Positions 25,142 through 34,696 of a stretch of DNA of 54,713 nucleotides are shown here, one piece after another. The DNA comes from Ichthyophonus hoferi (lineage: Eukaryota > Opisthokonta > Ichthyosporea > Ichthyophonida > Ichthyophonidae). Position 1 is the first letter of the stretch. The number at the start of each line of letters is the position of its first letter. The stretch lies in contig NAOQ01000308.1 in assembly GCA_002751075.1 (NCBI GenBank), positions 32,196 through 86,908 on the forward strand, given 5' to 3'. A program made the translations under genes and the position numbers. Below the pieces are notes generated by a model. That model saw only the letters and a list, made by a program, of their open reading frames with translations. It had not been told where the DNA came from and ran no database searches.

Positions 25142-25708
25142 GCCCGGCTAGCTCAGTCGGTAGAGCGCGAGACTCTTAATCTCGCGGTCGTGGGTTNNNN
25201 NNNNNNNNNNNNNNNNNNNNNNNNNNNNNNNNNNNNNNNNNNNNNNNNNNNNNNNNNNNNNNNNNNNNNNNNNNNNNNNNNNNNNNNNNNNNNNNNNNNN
25301 NNNNNNNNNNNNNNNNNNNNNNNNNNNNNNNNNNNNNNNNNNNNNNNNNNNNNNNNNNNNNNNNNNNNNNNNNNNNNNNNNNNNNNNNNNNNNNNNNNNN
25401 NNNNNNNNNNNNNNNNNNNNNNNNNNNNNNNNNNNNNNNNNNNNNNNNNNNNNNNNNNNNNNNNNNNNNNNNNNNNNNNNNNNNNNNNNNNNNNNNNNNN
25501 NNNNNNNNNNNNNNNNNNNNNNNNNNNNNNNNNNNNNNNNNNNNNNNNNNNNNNNNNNNNNNNNNNNNNNNNNNNNNNNNNNNNNNNNNNNNNNNNNNNN
25601 NNNNNNNNNNNNNNNNNNNNNNNNNNNNNNNNNNNNNNNNNNNNNNNNNNNNNNNNNNNNNNNNNNNNNNNNNNNNNNNNNNNNNNNNNNNNNNCCCCAC
25701 GTTGGGCG
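25142..25708 (+). tRNA. tRNA-Lys (anticodon CUU), split by a 498-N gap
   Basis: The 5' part (25142-25196) has acceptor GCCCGGC, the A box TAGCTCAGTCGG, an anticodon stem GCGAG/CTCGC and loop ACTCTTAAT with anticodon CTT, and the T-stem strand GTGGG followed by TT. The 3' part (25695-25708) begins CCCCAC, which completes the T stem, then GTTGGGC pairing with the acceptor, then discriminator G. Only the few T-loop bases of the B box, about four in animal tRNA-Lys, are missing, yet the assembly has 498 Ns there (25197-25694). Either the gap size is nominal and one tRNA is present, or the halves belong to two members of a tRNA cluster lost in the gap. Confidence 0.9.
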
Positions 25709-26026
25709 GTTATTTTTCTCAATATCCTGTTTTGAGATATTGTTTTTCATACTGACTGCGGCTTGAAATTAATATATTTGATCACTGTTGTTATATTAGT
25801 CTAATAATTAGATTTGTTTACTTTTGTTTATTACTTGGGTGAAATACTGTAACTAACCTTACATTGCCTATTTAATTAGATAATTTTATCCAGCTTTAAT
25901 TAATTGGAGTTGAGAGTTGAGGCTCCTAAGATAATTAGTGATACAATATATCCATTCGGGTATTATTGCTTGGTCTCTTTTGTGATTCCACAAACGCAAT
26001 TAATTGGAATAATTAAAACAGTTTAA

Positions 26027-26297
26027 ATAGTAGCTGTAATAATTATGGTTTTAAATACATCCAATGATGCCAAAACTGAAAGATCATCCCAAAAAAAAAA
26101 AAAAAAAAAAAGTGCAAACCACATGAATGAGTTTCAATTTGCCTATATAAGCCTATACTATTAAATTTGGTTCAGCTGATAATAAATTATTATACAATTC
26201 TGTAGTATTTGCTCCATTTAATATTTTATTTTTTTACATTCTACTACTGAAGCTTATAATAACTGTTCTCCAAAAAATTGGCAATCTATTTATTAAA
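26027..26297. repeat. Direct repeat, copy 1 (pairs with 26627-26890)
   Basis: About 270 bp starting TAGTAGCTGTAATAATTATG and ending near GGCAATCTATTTATTAAA. It is closely similar to the copy exactly 600 bp downstream. A run of about 22 A at 26092-26111 is present only in this copy. Its age looks moderate, with scattered substitutions. Confidence 0.85.
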
Positions 26298-26384
26298 TAC
26301 CTTGCCAAGGAAAATTTCATTCTGACTCTATTAATCTTTTAATCTCGTGTCCAATTAGAGACCAATCAAACTTCAGTAGTTCGA

Positions 26385-26591
26385 TTGACTTGTCCACAAG
26401 CTTCTGGATATTTTTCGGTTTGTTATCTATATACATGTTTTCTTATACGAGCTGGAGAGTACCTCACTCCAGTTTATGAGGAACTCAGTTCTTTGCTTAG
26501 TTTTATTGCTGCCATAGCAGTCTGTGGAGCCGCCTTCTTATGGGCGTTACTGCATTTACATATATTTACAATTACAACCAGTGCAAAGTGA
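26385..26591 (+). CDS. 68-codon ORF between two direct repeats, hydrophobic C-terminal half
   Basis: A 68-codon frame lies between the two 270-bp direct repeats. The middle is polar (GEYLTPVYEELSSLL), followed by a likely membrane helix (SFIAAIAVCGAAFLWALLHL). It has no known family and no clear promoter or splice sites. It may be a small gene, a decayed exon or chance; its position inside a repeat-bounded unit suggests mobile-element cargo or remnant. Confidence 0.25.
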   Translation: MTCPQASGYFSVCYLYTCFLIRAGEYLTPVYEELSSLLSFIAAIAVCGAAFLWALLHLHIFTITTSAK

Positions 26592-26626
26592 ATATACTAG
26601 GTCACCAATGTATCCTGTAGAGATAC

Positions 26627-26890
26627 ATAGTAGCTGTAATAATTATGGTTTCAAATATATTCAATGATGCCAAAATCGGGAGATCATCCCAGGAAAAACA
26701 AAATCATGCAAACCACATGCTTGAGTTTCAATCTGCCCATATAAGCCTATATTATTAAGTTTAGTTCAGCTAATATTAAATTATTATACAATTCTGTAGT
26801 ATCTGCTCTATTTAGTATTTTATTTGCTTACATCAGACCACTGAAGCTTATAATAACTGTTTTCCTAAAAAATGGCAATCTATGTATTAA
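26627..26890. repeat. Direct repeat, copy 2 (pairs with 26027-26297)
   Basis: Same order of blocks as copy 1 (TAGTAGCTGTAATAATTATG ... AATGATGCCAAAA ... GCCTATA ... ACAATTCTGTAGTAT ... GAAGCTTATAATAACTGTTT). Together the copies bound a unit of about 860 bp with a 330-bp centre. This is the shape of a small terminal-repeat element or of an ordinary segmental duplication. Confidence 0.85.
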
Positions 26891-27288
26891 ACTATGGGGT
26901 ACCTATTATATGTTACCATAATCTCATTGGCCAATCAAGTTATGCCCGCCCACATAACACTTTAAAGCTATAGGTACTTGATTAAATAATCTGTTGATTA
27001 ATGAAATTATCATGTATTTTGACTAACCTAGAAATGATAACACATCACTTGGCTTTGCAGTTATTTGTATAACTGAAATCCCTCACGTATTCCACAATTG
27101 TGAACTGCAGTGCTCAAAACATTGTAGCTAATCTTTACATGGCATAGTTTACAATTGGTAAGCAATGGCCAATCATTTGCGTTTATATTATCTGTAAGCC
27201 AATTACAATACATACGTTTAATGGTCATCTTAATTTTACCAATCTAGATCTCCACTCTTAGGAATCTCCCGTCTATTACTTTGACTAG

Positions 27289-27296
27289 TATATAAG
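27289..27296 (+). promoter_or_regulatory. TATA-like box upstream of the protease remnant
   Basis: GTATATAAGA lies about 50 bp before the ATG at 27344. The spacing suits an RNA polymerase II core promoter with a short leader, but AT-rich DNA makes this weak evidence. Confidence 0.3.
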
Positions 27297-27343
27297 ATAT
27301 CGCATGTACATTTACATTTATACTATCGATCAATGCAAACAAA

Positions 27344-27800
27344 ATGAAATATTCGTATGCTTTGCTTTTTTGCTTCTTGGGCTTTGGTCAAACTATAATT
27401 GACGTGTATCTCGTCAGGAAAACTGGTGTATAAGGTAAGGGAAAAAAGGTTGTACGTAGCGGGTCTGAGAGTATGCTTTGGGAAGAAACTTTCTATGCAG
27501 CCCAGGTAATTGTCTGTCATAGCCAACATCATTATAAACAGTGATATGCAGAAATATCTATTATTAAAAGTCCCAACATGTTGGTGTCAAGGCAATAATG
27601 CAATATTTTATTGGCTTAAAATGCTATCATCCTAATCGTAAAACCACTATCAATATTTATATAAGTTGTGCTATATGGCGAAGAGATGTTCTTTGTCCTT
27701 GACACGGGCTCCAACGGCATGTATGTAGTAAGCAACATCTGTACTACATAAACATTTAATCCGGAGACTGAAAGGAGTGGGCCCTTTCTCAAGGATCAAT
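27344..27800 (+). pseudogene. Pepsin-family (A1) aspartic protease, N-terminal part, broken
   Basis: An ATG at 27344 opens a signal-peptide-like sequence (MKYSYALLFCFLGFGQT). The frame resumes after a TAA at 27431 with a stretch ending WEETFYAAQ before a GTAATT donor (27505). After an intron-like gap, the frame at about 27665-27800 reads FFVLDTGSNGMYVVSNIC, the A1 active-site block (compare FDTGSSNLWVPS.C), then FNPETERSGPFLKDQF, which matches the F.P..S.T region. A TAA at 27749 interrupts that frame, and the splice phase between the parts does not fit cleanly. The C-terminal lobe is absent. A secreted or lysosomal protease ancestor is inferred. The retroviral protease family was considered, but the signal peptide and the Cys after the active site favour A1. 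Most likely a dead partial copy. Confidence 0.55.
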
Positions 27801-28067
27801 TTATGGCTGGTAAATATAATATGACCCACGGTTTTTATAATCTTTGTCGCGGATTTCCGGCACCGCTTGTGGAATCTGAGTCAAGAACCGTCTTGGACTC
27901 ACTCTAAGTTCCCACCGCTTGCTGGAGGTAGATAACACCCCACTGGATGTTCTTGATCGTTGTACAATAAACGTATCTTTCTTACTTAGCACTAATGAAT
28001 CTCCCTCGTCGCTTGAGCTTGAATCTACTATTACTCTTTTCTTTTCTTTAAAGCTAATTTGCTTCAT
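27801..28067 (-). mobile_element. Possible Copia gag-like fragment
   Basis: An 88-codon minus-strand frame has a Ser/Asp-rich start (IVDSSSSDEGDSLVLSKK) that resembles part of the gag region of the Copia copy at 42.5-45.9 kb (SSSEKDSSLVVVTRE). The match is short and of low complexity. If real, this is an old isolated fragment, without LTRs, lying directly against the protease remnant. It might instead be a low-complexity host exon. Confidence 0.3.
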
Positions 28068-28512
28068 TATCTAAACAACGGACCCATGAGTTGTCTAAAT
28101 ATATTTTAAACTTTATGCTCTGTTTTCCATATCAATTTCACCGGTCCTTTACTGACCGCCGCTTTCTTTATTATATACCCCCGGTTTTAGAAACTCCTCC
28201 ACTGGTATCTTTTTTAACCTTCTTAATATATAAAAACGTCATTACACATTATCGTCCAATAAACTATTGTTTTCGTGATCTTAATTACCCATTATCTAAA
28301 CAACGGACCCATTTGTTGTCTAAACATATTTTAACTCTTAACCTTTTTTTTCCATATCAATTTCACCGGTCCCTTACTGACCGCCGCTTTCTTTATTATA
28401 TACCCCGGTTTTTGAAACTCCTCAACCTATATCTTTTTAGCCGTCTTAATATATAAAATCGTCTTTACACATTATCGTACAATTAAACTATTGCTTGCGT
28501 GATCTTTATTAC
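28065..28512. repeat. Tandem duplication of a 225-bp unit
   Basis: Two head-to-tail copies start at 28065 and 28290 with CATTATCTAAACAACGGACC, and share the blocks CCATATCAATTTCACCGGTC and ACTGACCGCCGCTTTC. The second copy ends near 28512. Differences are scattered and few. The stop-free plus frame at 28091-28456 arises from the duplication and is not a gene. Confidence 0.9.
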
Positions 28513-28769
28513 CCCCAGGATAATTAGATCCAGTATAATAATTGGGCTAATTAATTTGGTTTGACACTAAGAAATAAAAGGAAATAGAATAGCCTTCATA
28601 TACATTGGCCAGGATGGTCTCATCACATTTATTTCTCTATCACTATTAATTCTTTTTCTTTTTTCATTCCCTCCCACTATATACATAACTCACTTTTACT
28701 TCCTACATCACATATATTTCTCATTTTCTATTTATTAAACATCAGCCATTTTCACCTGGCCCCACCCTC

Positions 28770-28775
28770 TTTATT
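28770..28775 (-). terminator. AATAAA polyadenylation signal of RNF25
   Basis: The minus-strand AATAAA lies 36 nt after the RNF25 stop codon (28811-28813), a suitable place for the 3'-end signal. Confidence 0.5.
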
Positions 28776-28810
28776 TTCCATTGCCTCCTCTGTTATCCAC
28801 CACATGATCT

Positions 28811-31800
28811 CTAACATTGGCGCTCCTTTCCACTGAGGTGTGGATTATATGGCAGTTTGATTCTCATGACCCCATTATTTTTCCCCTGTATATTTATACT
28901 GGAACCTCCATTGGTTGAACTTGGAACTGACTGTTGATGTGATATATTTGATAATTGTACACTTCCACCCAATTTTCTACTGGTGTGATTTGAGAGTTTT
29001 GAAGAAGCAGGCTTTGCATCATCTGAGAGACGTTCTTTTGTATTTGTATCCTTCATAGTCATATTGTCTAGAGGCATTTCAGAAAAAGCTGAAGCACCAT
29101 GCACCCTTAATGTTAAATTCTCCTCAGGACTATTTGAGATTGAAGAAGGCCTACTGCAGTCAATTAGTGATTTCACTTTTGAGCCTGCATTATCTGCTGC
29201 TTCAGGTTTGTCTTGACCTCTCTGTGCATTTCCTATACGTTTCCCTTCTCCACAATTAGTTAAAGTGCAATGAGAAGATTTTTTATTGGTCGGTCTACGT
29301 CCCTTTCGATTGGTATCTCTTTTAATTTTGTTCTCAACAGGAGATTCTGATAAAACCAGACCATTTTGAACCTCCATACTCAAACCTTCTTCTGTACATA
29401 TGGTCTGGATTGAAGAATCAAGGTCGTCAGCTGGTAATTTCAATTTGGAAATTGCATTAACTGCAAGTCCAGTTTTTCCTCGGCCTCTTTGTGTATTCTT
29501 TCCAGGTTTTCCTTCTATATAATTGGGTGTTATTGAAGAGAATGATTTACTGCGGGGGATATGACTGCTGGGTATACTCGTTCCCAATGCATTAGGGGTC
29601 TCTGTAGACTTTGCCTCCTTTTTTCTATGCGAGACACGTTGAGTGCGTTGGTGGTTAGAGTTACGAGAGTTGTGAAGGGGATTAAGTGAATTTTCAAGAG
29701 GCTTTAATGTTCCAGGGGATGTAGGTGCAGATATAGAGGTATGCATCTGCAACATGTACATGTGAATATTTTCAGCCAATGGTTCATGTGATGGTCAACC
29801 AATAAGCATGAGCATTATAAATCTTCCATAGTGAATTAGAAGACTTACAAGAGAAAGAGCAGGTGGGAGAAGCAGATAATTATGAAGTAAAAGTCACAGC
29901 ATACATATATTAATGATAATACAATAGCAGATCTACATAAATCGTCCAACAAATATATTTCTACATACCTCCACATACACGGGTGTGTTAGCATCCAATG
30001 AATGCCTATTTTTCTCTTGTTCCACATCAATGATTGCGCCTGCCGCCATTTGTTTCTGATAAAGATTATCCCGCCACTTCTGCTCTTCTATCATCTTATT
30101 GGTGGGTTGGTAATCCACTGTATACATTTCCTGGTGGTAGAAGAAGACGAGGGAGTGTGAGAGGATCAAAATGATGAAGGGTTCAGTGTGATAAGATTTG
30201 GTAGGCTAGCCCCAGAGGGCCAAAATGTAAAACATAAAAAATAACACAATCACGTTTTAATCACATTATTTATACTCTTGATGCATAATTTGATACATAT
30301 TAATATATTAATACTGTTAGATCAAATATTAATATAATATATATAACCAATCCATAGGGGAAAAAATATAAAGGCATGTGCGTTTATTATTTAGTGTGCA
30401 TGCATAGGAGTACGTGCAAGAGGCTTTAAATACAATTCGTATGCAACTATATGTGCACATAAACATACTGACTGCTTCTTCCATGATTGTGCTTGAGTGG
30501 TGTAACCCTTGGTTTCCACTGGCTCCCGACATACAGGACACGGTACAGTGATTGGATAAACCACAGGCCCTGACGTTTGATTGGTATGGGATGGCCTTTA
30601 ATAGCTAATAATTTGTTTCCTTAAGCTCTAACTATACAAATAAGTATACATACACCCACTCTCACATAAATACCAATATAGACGAGGGAATTCATCCTGT
30701 AAAGGCATAAAGATACGTTCACAATTATAAAAACAAAAACAAAAATATCGAATTAGAAATGTGGTATGATCAAGGCAAATGGCTGAACACACCTGTAATG
30801 GAGACAGGGATATATATAAATAGACTCGAGCTTACCTATTTTCTTCTCCACTTTAACTAAAACATTATCTTCATTATTTGCAGTAGCAACGTAGTGAGTG
30901 TAGGCTGTAAAGCACTCTATGTGCAAATGATGGTAACATGGTGTTTTCATAAATTCTTTGCTTTTAAACCCTTCTAGACAAATTGCACATAATCCTCTTG
31001 GGGCTGCATTTAATTGGTTCAGACGCTCCTTACATATCTGTCATGAAGTTGGATCAATTAATTGATTAGTTACAATATCACTGGGAGCTTGTGACCTAAT
31101 CTATGGTGTGATAAGGTAAATATCACTATGATGCATAAAGCTTTGCGTTTTAAAGCACAAATATTAACCAGACCCTACCTAACAAATTTTTTTTTTTCCA
31201 CTTCTCTTCATCCCCTTGCACCGACAAGTATGTATATATATGAAAGCATACACTCATATAATTATCTCCATACATCTACATACAAATGTATAATAATTCA
31301 CTCACCTCAAATAACTGATAAAGCACACAACTGCCCTTATTGTTTTCCGACGTCATCTTGAGGTCATCAACAAATGACGCCACATCCTTATCATCCAAGC
31401 CTCTCATATTAAAGAGCTCAAAGACTGGTATATGGTTAGGATACTGAAAAAGAAATTTATTGGTTCAATATCACATATGTCCACTCATGGTCCTCCTAGT
31501 CTATATAATTCTATTCATCTTCTTACCTGTTTCCTTCTCTCTCTTATGATATCTCTTAGTATTTCTCAACACCAGTCTACGCTTTCCGTTTCATCCTGCC
31601 TACTCTTTGCCTGTGCTTTCCCTCTCTCTATACTACATCTACTTCATAATGTCTATGTTTAAATTAACTTCTCTATATCCCTATGGTTATTTTGTATATA
31701 TAAATATAAATATAAACATAATTGTTTATAGATTAATACATAAATACATACATACATGCAATTATACATAGGTACCTGTAGTGGCAATACCACCCTAAGG

Positions 31801-33501
31801 TCTAATTTGACAAACTCCTTCTTTTCATCCATCCCAGTCTGGGGTCTAAGTTTCATAACTACATTAAGGAAGTATAAAATGTGTCAGTTAATAAATGGAA
31901 TATTTATATGTCTGTGTGTGTTTAGAACACTTGTTGCAACTCAGTATTTTTCTACCTATCTATTTTCTGCAATATGTATCCTTAGAGGGTTCTTTATTTT
32001 ACACTTATTACAATTAAAAATACCATTTCTGTGGCTGCCTAAAAAAAAAATAGAAGCTAATTGCTAGAATTAACTCGGTAAGATGGTTTTAAAAATACGA
32101 CCCAACAAGATAAGACTACAGTTAGATGGATGGCATGATTGGTTATAAAATCGTTAGGTATTGGAGCACGAATAACATGATTGATCGACATATGATTAGC
32201 AATCAAATATCGTTTCAAAAAAAAGCATAAAAGGGAAACCGTATAACATTTAGTACCATCTGAGTGTATTTCCGTGTTCGTCTACACTTATGCTCGTCCC
32301 CATTTAGGCGCCTGCCTACACGTACATATGAGAACATAATGAGGTGCATGCCAATATATGTGTGTACGTGTATAGGTAAATTCGTTTATAAATAATAAAT
32401 GAATGTATATATGTACATATCAATTGGTCTATATAATCGCTTATATTTATCTCTTCCACTTCACTAGCAGGCCACCTACTTATGTATCTGAGAGCATATT
32501 AACGTGCATCACACATATATATAGATATATAAACATGTGTGTTATAGGCGAATTCGTTCACAAATAAATGGATTTACCTATCTATCCGTCTATATACTCA
32601 CTTATCTCTCTCTTTCCCACTTTATTAGCGGGTTGTATATTAATCTCGTCAGGATAGATGGATTGGAGAAGCTCCAATTCATCATCCAAATCACTGTGGA
32701 TAGATAAATAAATTGCCAGATCGATTGGTTGGTAACAGTCAACTCAAATACGAATAAGTAATTAGGTAAAAATATGCACACTAATATAAATAAACTAATC
32801 AATACTTACATATCGATATATAAAATATATTACTATTGAAAATCAAATTATATTAGCTACTAGCCTAGCCTTAGTACACACGACATAAAATGAGTATCTA
32901 CTTTAAGAATAAATAGATAGCACACATAAATACATACCTAAAACATACCAATATTGATTAAGGACTATACATAGGAGTATACATACATATCTACACATTA
33001 AACAGAAATAAATTTCTAGATAAAAAATGCGGCAGACAATTTAATATAAGGTACCAATCAATATGCACTAACTGCATCGCAATAAATCAAATTAAGTAAG
33101 TGGAGTTAATGACCCCAATTACTGATAAGATGGCAATAAATGACTCAATATATAACAAATGGAAAGGATATTATCTATATTTATATGTTAATTTTATATA
33201 GTTGAAAAGAACGGTAAATTTCTAATTAAGAATAAATGAATTATTCCCAAAACAATAATATTTGAAACAGATAAAGAAAATATATATATATAAAAGGTGA
33301 GAGGCAGACAGAGGAGTGATGAACTATATGTGGATATATGCATATATATGTATATAGGGCAAGAAATGGAGAAAAGAAGTAAATGAAAATAGAATAATAA
33401 TCAATGATTATAATAATCAATGATTGTACAAAAAATAAAACATGAGAAAAAGAAGAGAAAGAGAAAGAGAAGGAGAAATAGAAAAAACACCTTTGATCCA
33501 T
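28811..33501 (-). CDS. RNF25: RNF25 (AO7) RWD-RING E3 ubiquitin ligase, 8 exons, 574 aa
   Basis: RING-type ubiquitin ligase. Human RNF25 recruits E2 enzymes and acts in ribosome-stalling and replication-stress signalling. Exons: 33491-33501, 32602-32693, 31776-31858, 31306-31443, 30836-31037, 30469-30569, 29969-30130, 28811-29746. All phases agree and the sum is 575 codons with stop. The start gives MDQS, then the RWD domain begins (ELELLQSIYPDEI) and carries YPNHIPVF and FNMRGLDDKDV, where human has ISIRNPRGLSDEQI. The RING reads CAICLEGF, TPCYHHLHIEC, then CPVCRE in the next exon, giving the C3H2C3 ligands. After it comes LYQKQMAAGAIIDVEQEKNR, matching human LYQRQQERGGIIDLEAERNR. The last exon codes a 311-residue basic, Ser/Asn-rich tail without domains, longer than the human one. 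The gene is divergent from the glycosylase gene at 34697. Confidence 0.95.
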
Positions 33502-34696
33502 GTTGCTTCTGCTTATTTATAACCTAAATTGGGACGGGGATGATGTATATAGATCAGTGACGTAAAAACATTGACGTAAATTCGACACGTTGATATGAAT
33601 TGCTAATGGTATTCGGTGGTGCAGTAATGTTTGGTTAAGGCTTTATCTTATGAGTGATATAGTCCTTTGTGCTATATCTGTATTAAATAAAGTGGTGTGC
33701 ATGATTATTTGTTAGATGTAACCTAAATCTATTTCTGAGCAGAAATATATAGGCTTGAATAGAGCTATCTTCGTTGGCACAGACAACATAAAAGCCACAC
33801 TAGAGAAAACATACACCAATACAATAGGTCTCTTTATCTCAACTCTCAACCACTTCACGTATGTATATATACACAACACGCTCTGTACTAGCACGTAAAA
33901 TCACCTTCTATATATGGAAAAGATACCTGAATTTGCTTATATTTAGACATGATAATCTTAGATATATAACTTATTAATTAATAATCATTTATCAATACGA
34001 TTAAAAGTTCACTACTAAAATTGAAAGTGTTCAATCTAATTACGTCTTTTTTTATTGAAATATTTTATTTTTCGTCAAAACTGAGGTAAAAAGCGATATA
34101 ATACATACCAGGTTTTATAATATCAAACTAATGTATTAAGCCTATCGGATCAACTTTATTTGGCTGGTATGCGATTAAACTATATTTGCCAATAAATAGA
34201 GTGTTTATATATAGTTGCCCAATAGAAATTTATATAGCTTCCAGTCTCTTCGGTTGGGCCAATTGAAATTAAAGAAATAACTAAAATAGGTAATTATTTT
34301 GATTTTATTGGTTTATTGGTTATTGGTAAAACCAAATTAATTGGTTTAATGAGTTTGATATACATTATTTGGATTGATAAATTTGTTTAATTTGTAATTA
34401 GTACAGCTACTTTGATTGATGTTATAAACTATTTTAAATAGTTAATTAGCTATTTAACTATTTGGCTCATCCTGATACGGTGCAAGTAAGCTGTGTTTCC
34501 CCCATGTGTAAATAAAACAATAGTATTATTTGACATCTATATATACACAATATATACACAGTACTTATAAAGAGAACTTTTGTATATTATATGTATAGTA
34601 TATATTATTAAAGAGAAACACCAAAAACTTTGTGCTAATACACTTATGAATTAAAAAGGTATTTTATAACTCACAATTACGAGAGAATTATAAAAC
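33502..34696. other. Intergenic region between divergent RNF25 and glycosylase genes
   Basis: The 1.2-kb spacer probably holds both promoters. CCAAT/ATTGG words are frequent (about seven between 34188 and 34372, several close together at 34309-34342). A minus-strand ATG with eight codons and a GTATCT donor lies at 33926-33950 and could be an untranslated leader exon. No other gene is seen. Confidence 0.5.

Larger units (their letters stand above)
25709..27288. other. Repeat-rich intergenic region after the tRNA
   Basis: Apart from the paired direct repeats and the 68-codon ORF listed separately, I see no gene, RNA or regulatory element in this stretch. Short T-runs suitable for RNA polymerase III termination occur just after the tRNA (TTTTT at about 25713). 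Confidence 0.5.

Noticed and set aside
25148-25750. Long ORFs on both strands over 25148-25750
   Set aside because: They consist almost wholly of Ns from the assembly gap; the real feature is the tRNA.
27665-27760. DTGSN motif as a retroelement protease
   Set aside because: The upstream signal-peptide frame, the Cys after the active site and the following F.P block fit pepsin-family enzymes better, and the strand is opposite to the nearby gag-like piece.
28091-28456. 121-codon plus-strand ORF
   Set aside because: Produced by translation through the 225-bp tandem duplication; the two halves repeat the same peptide.
26027-28512. CRISPR-like array from the repeated segments
   Set aside because: Repeats are long, few and unevenly sized, without short regular repeats and spacers; the genome is eukaryotic.
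33926-33950. Minus-strand ATG plus eight codons with a GT donor as RNF25 exon 1
   Set aside because: Its end phase does not fit the RWD exon, whereas the ATG at 33499-33501 (11 nt, phase 2) fits exactly. It might still be an untranslated leader.
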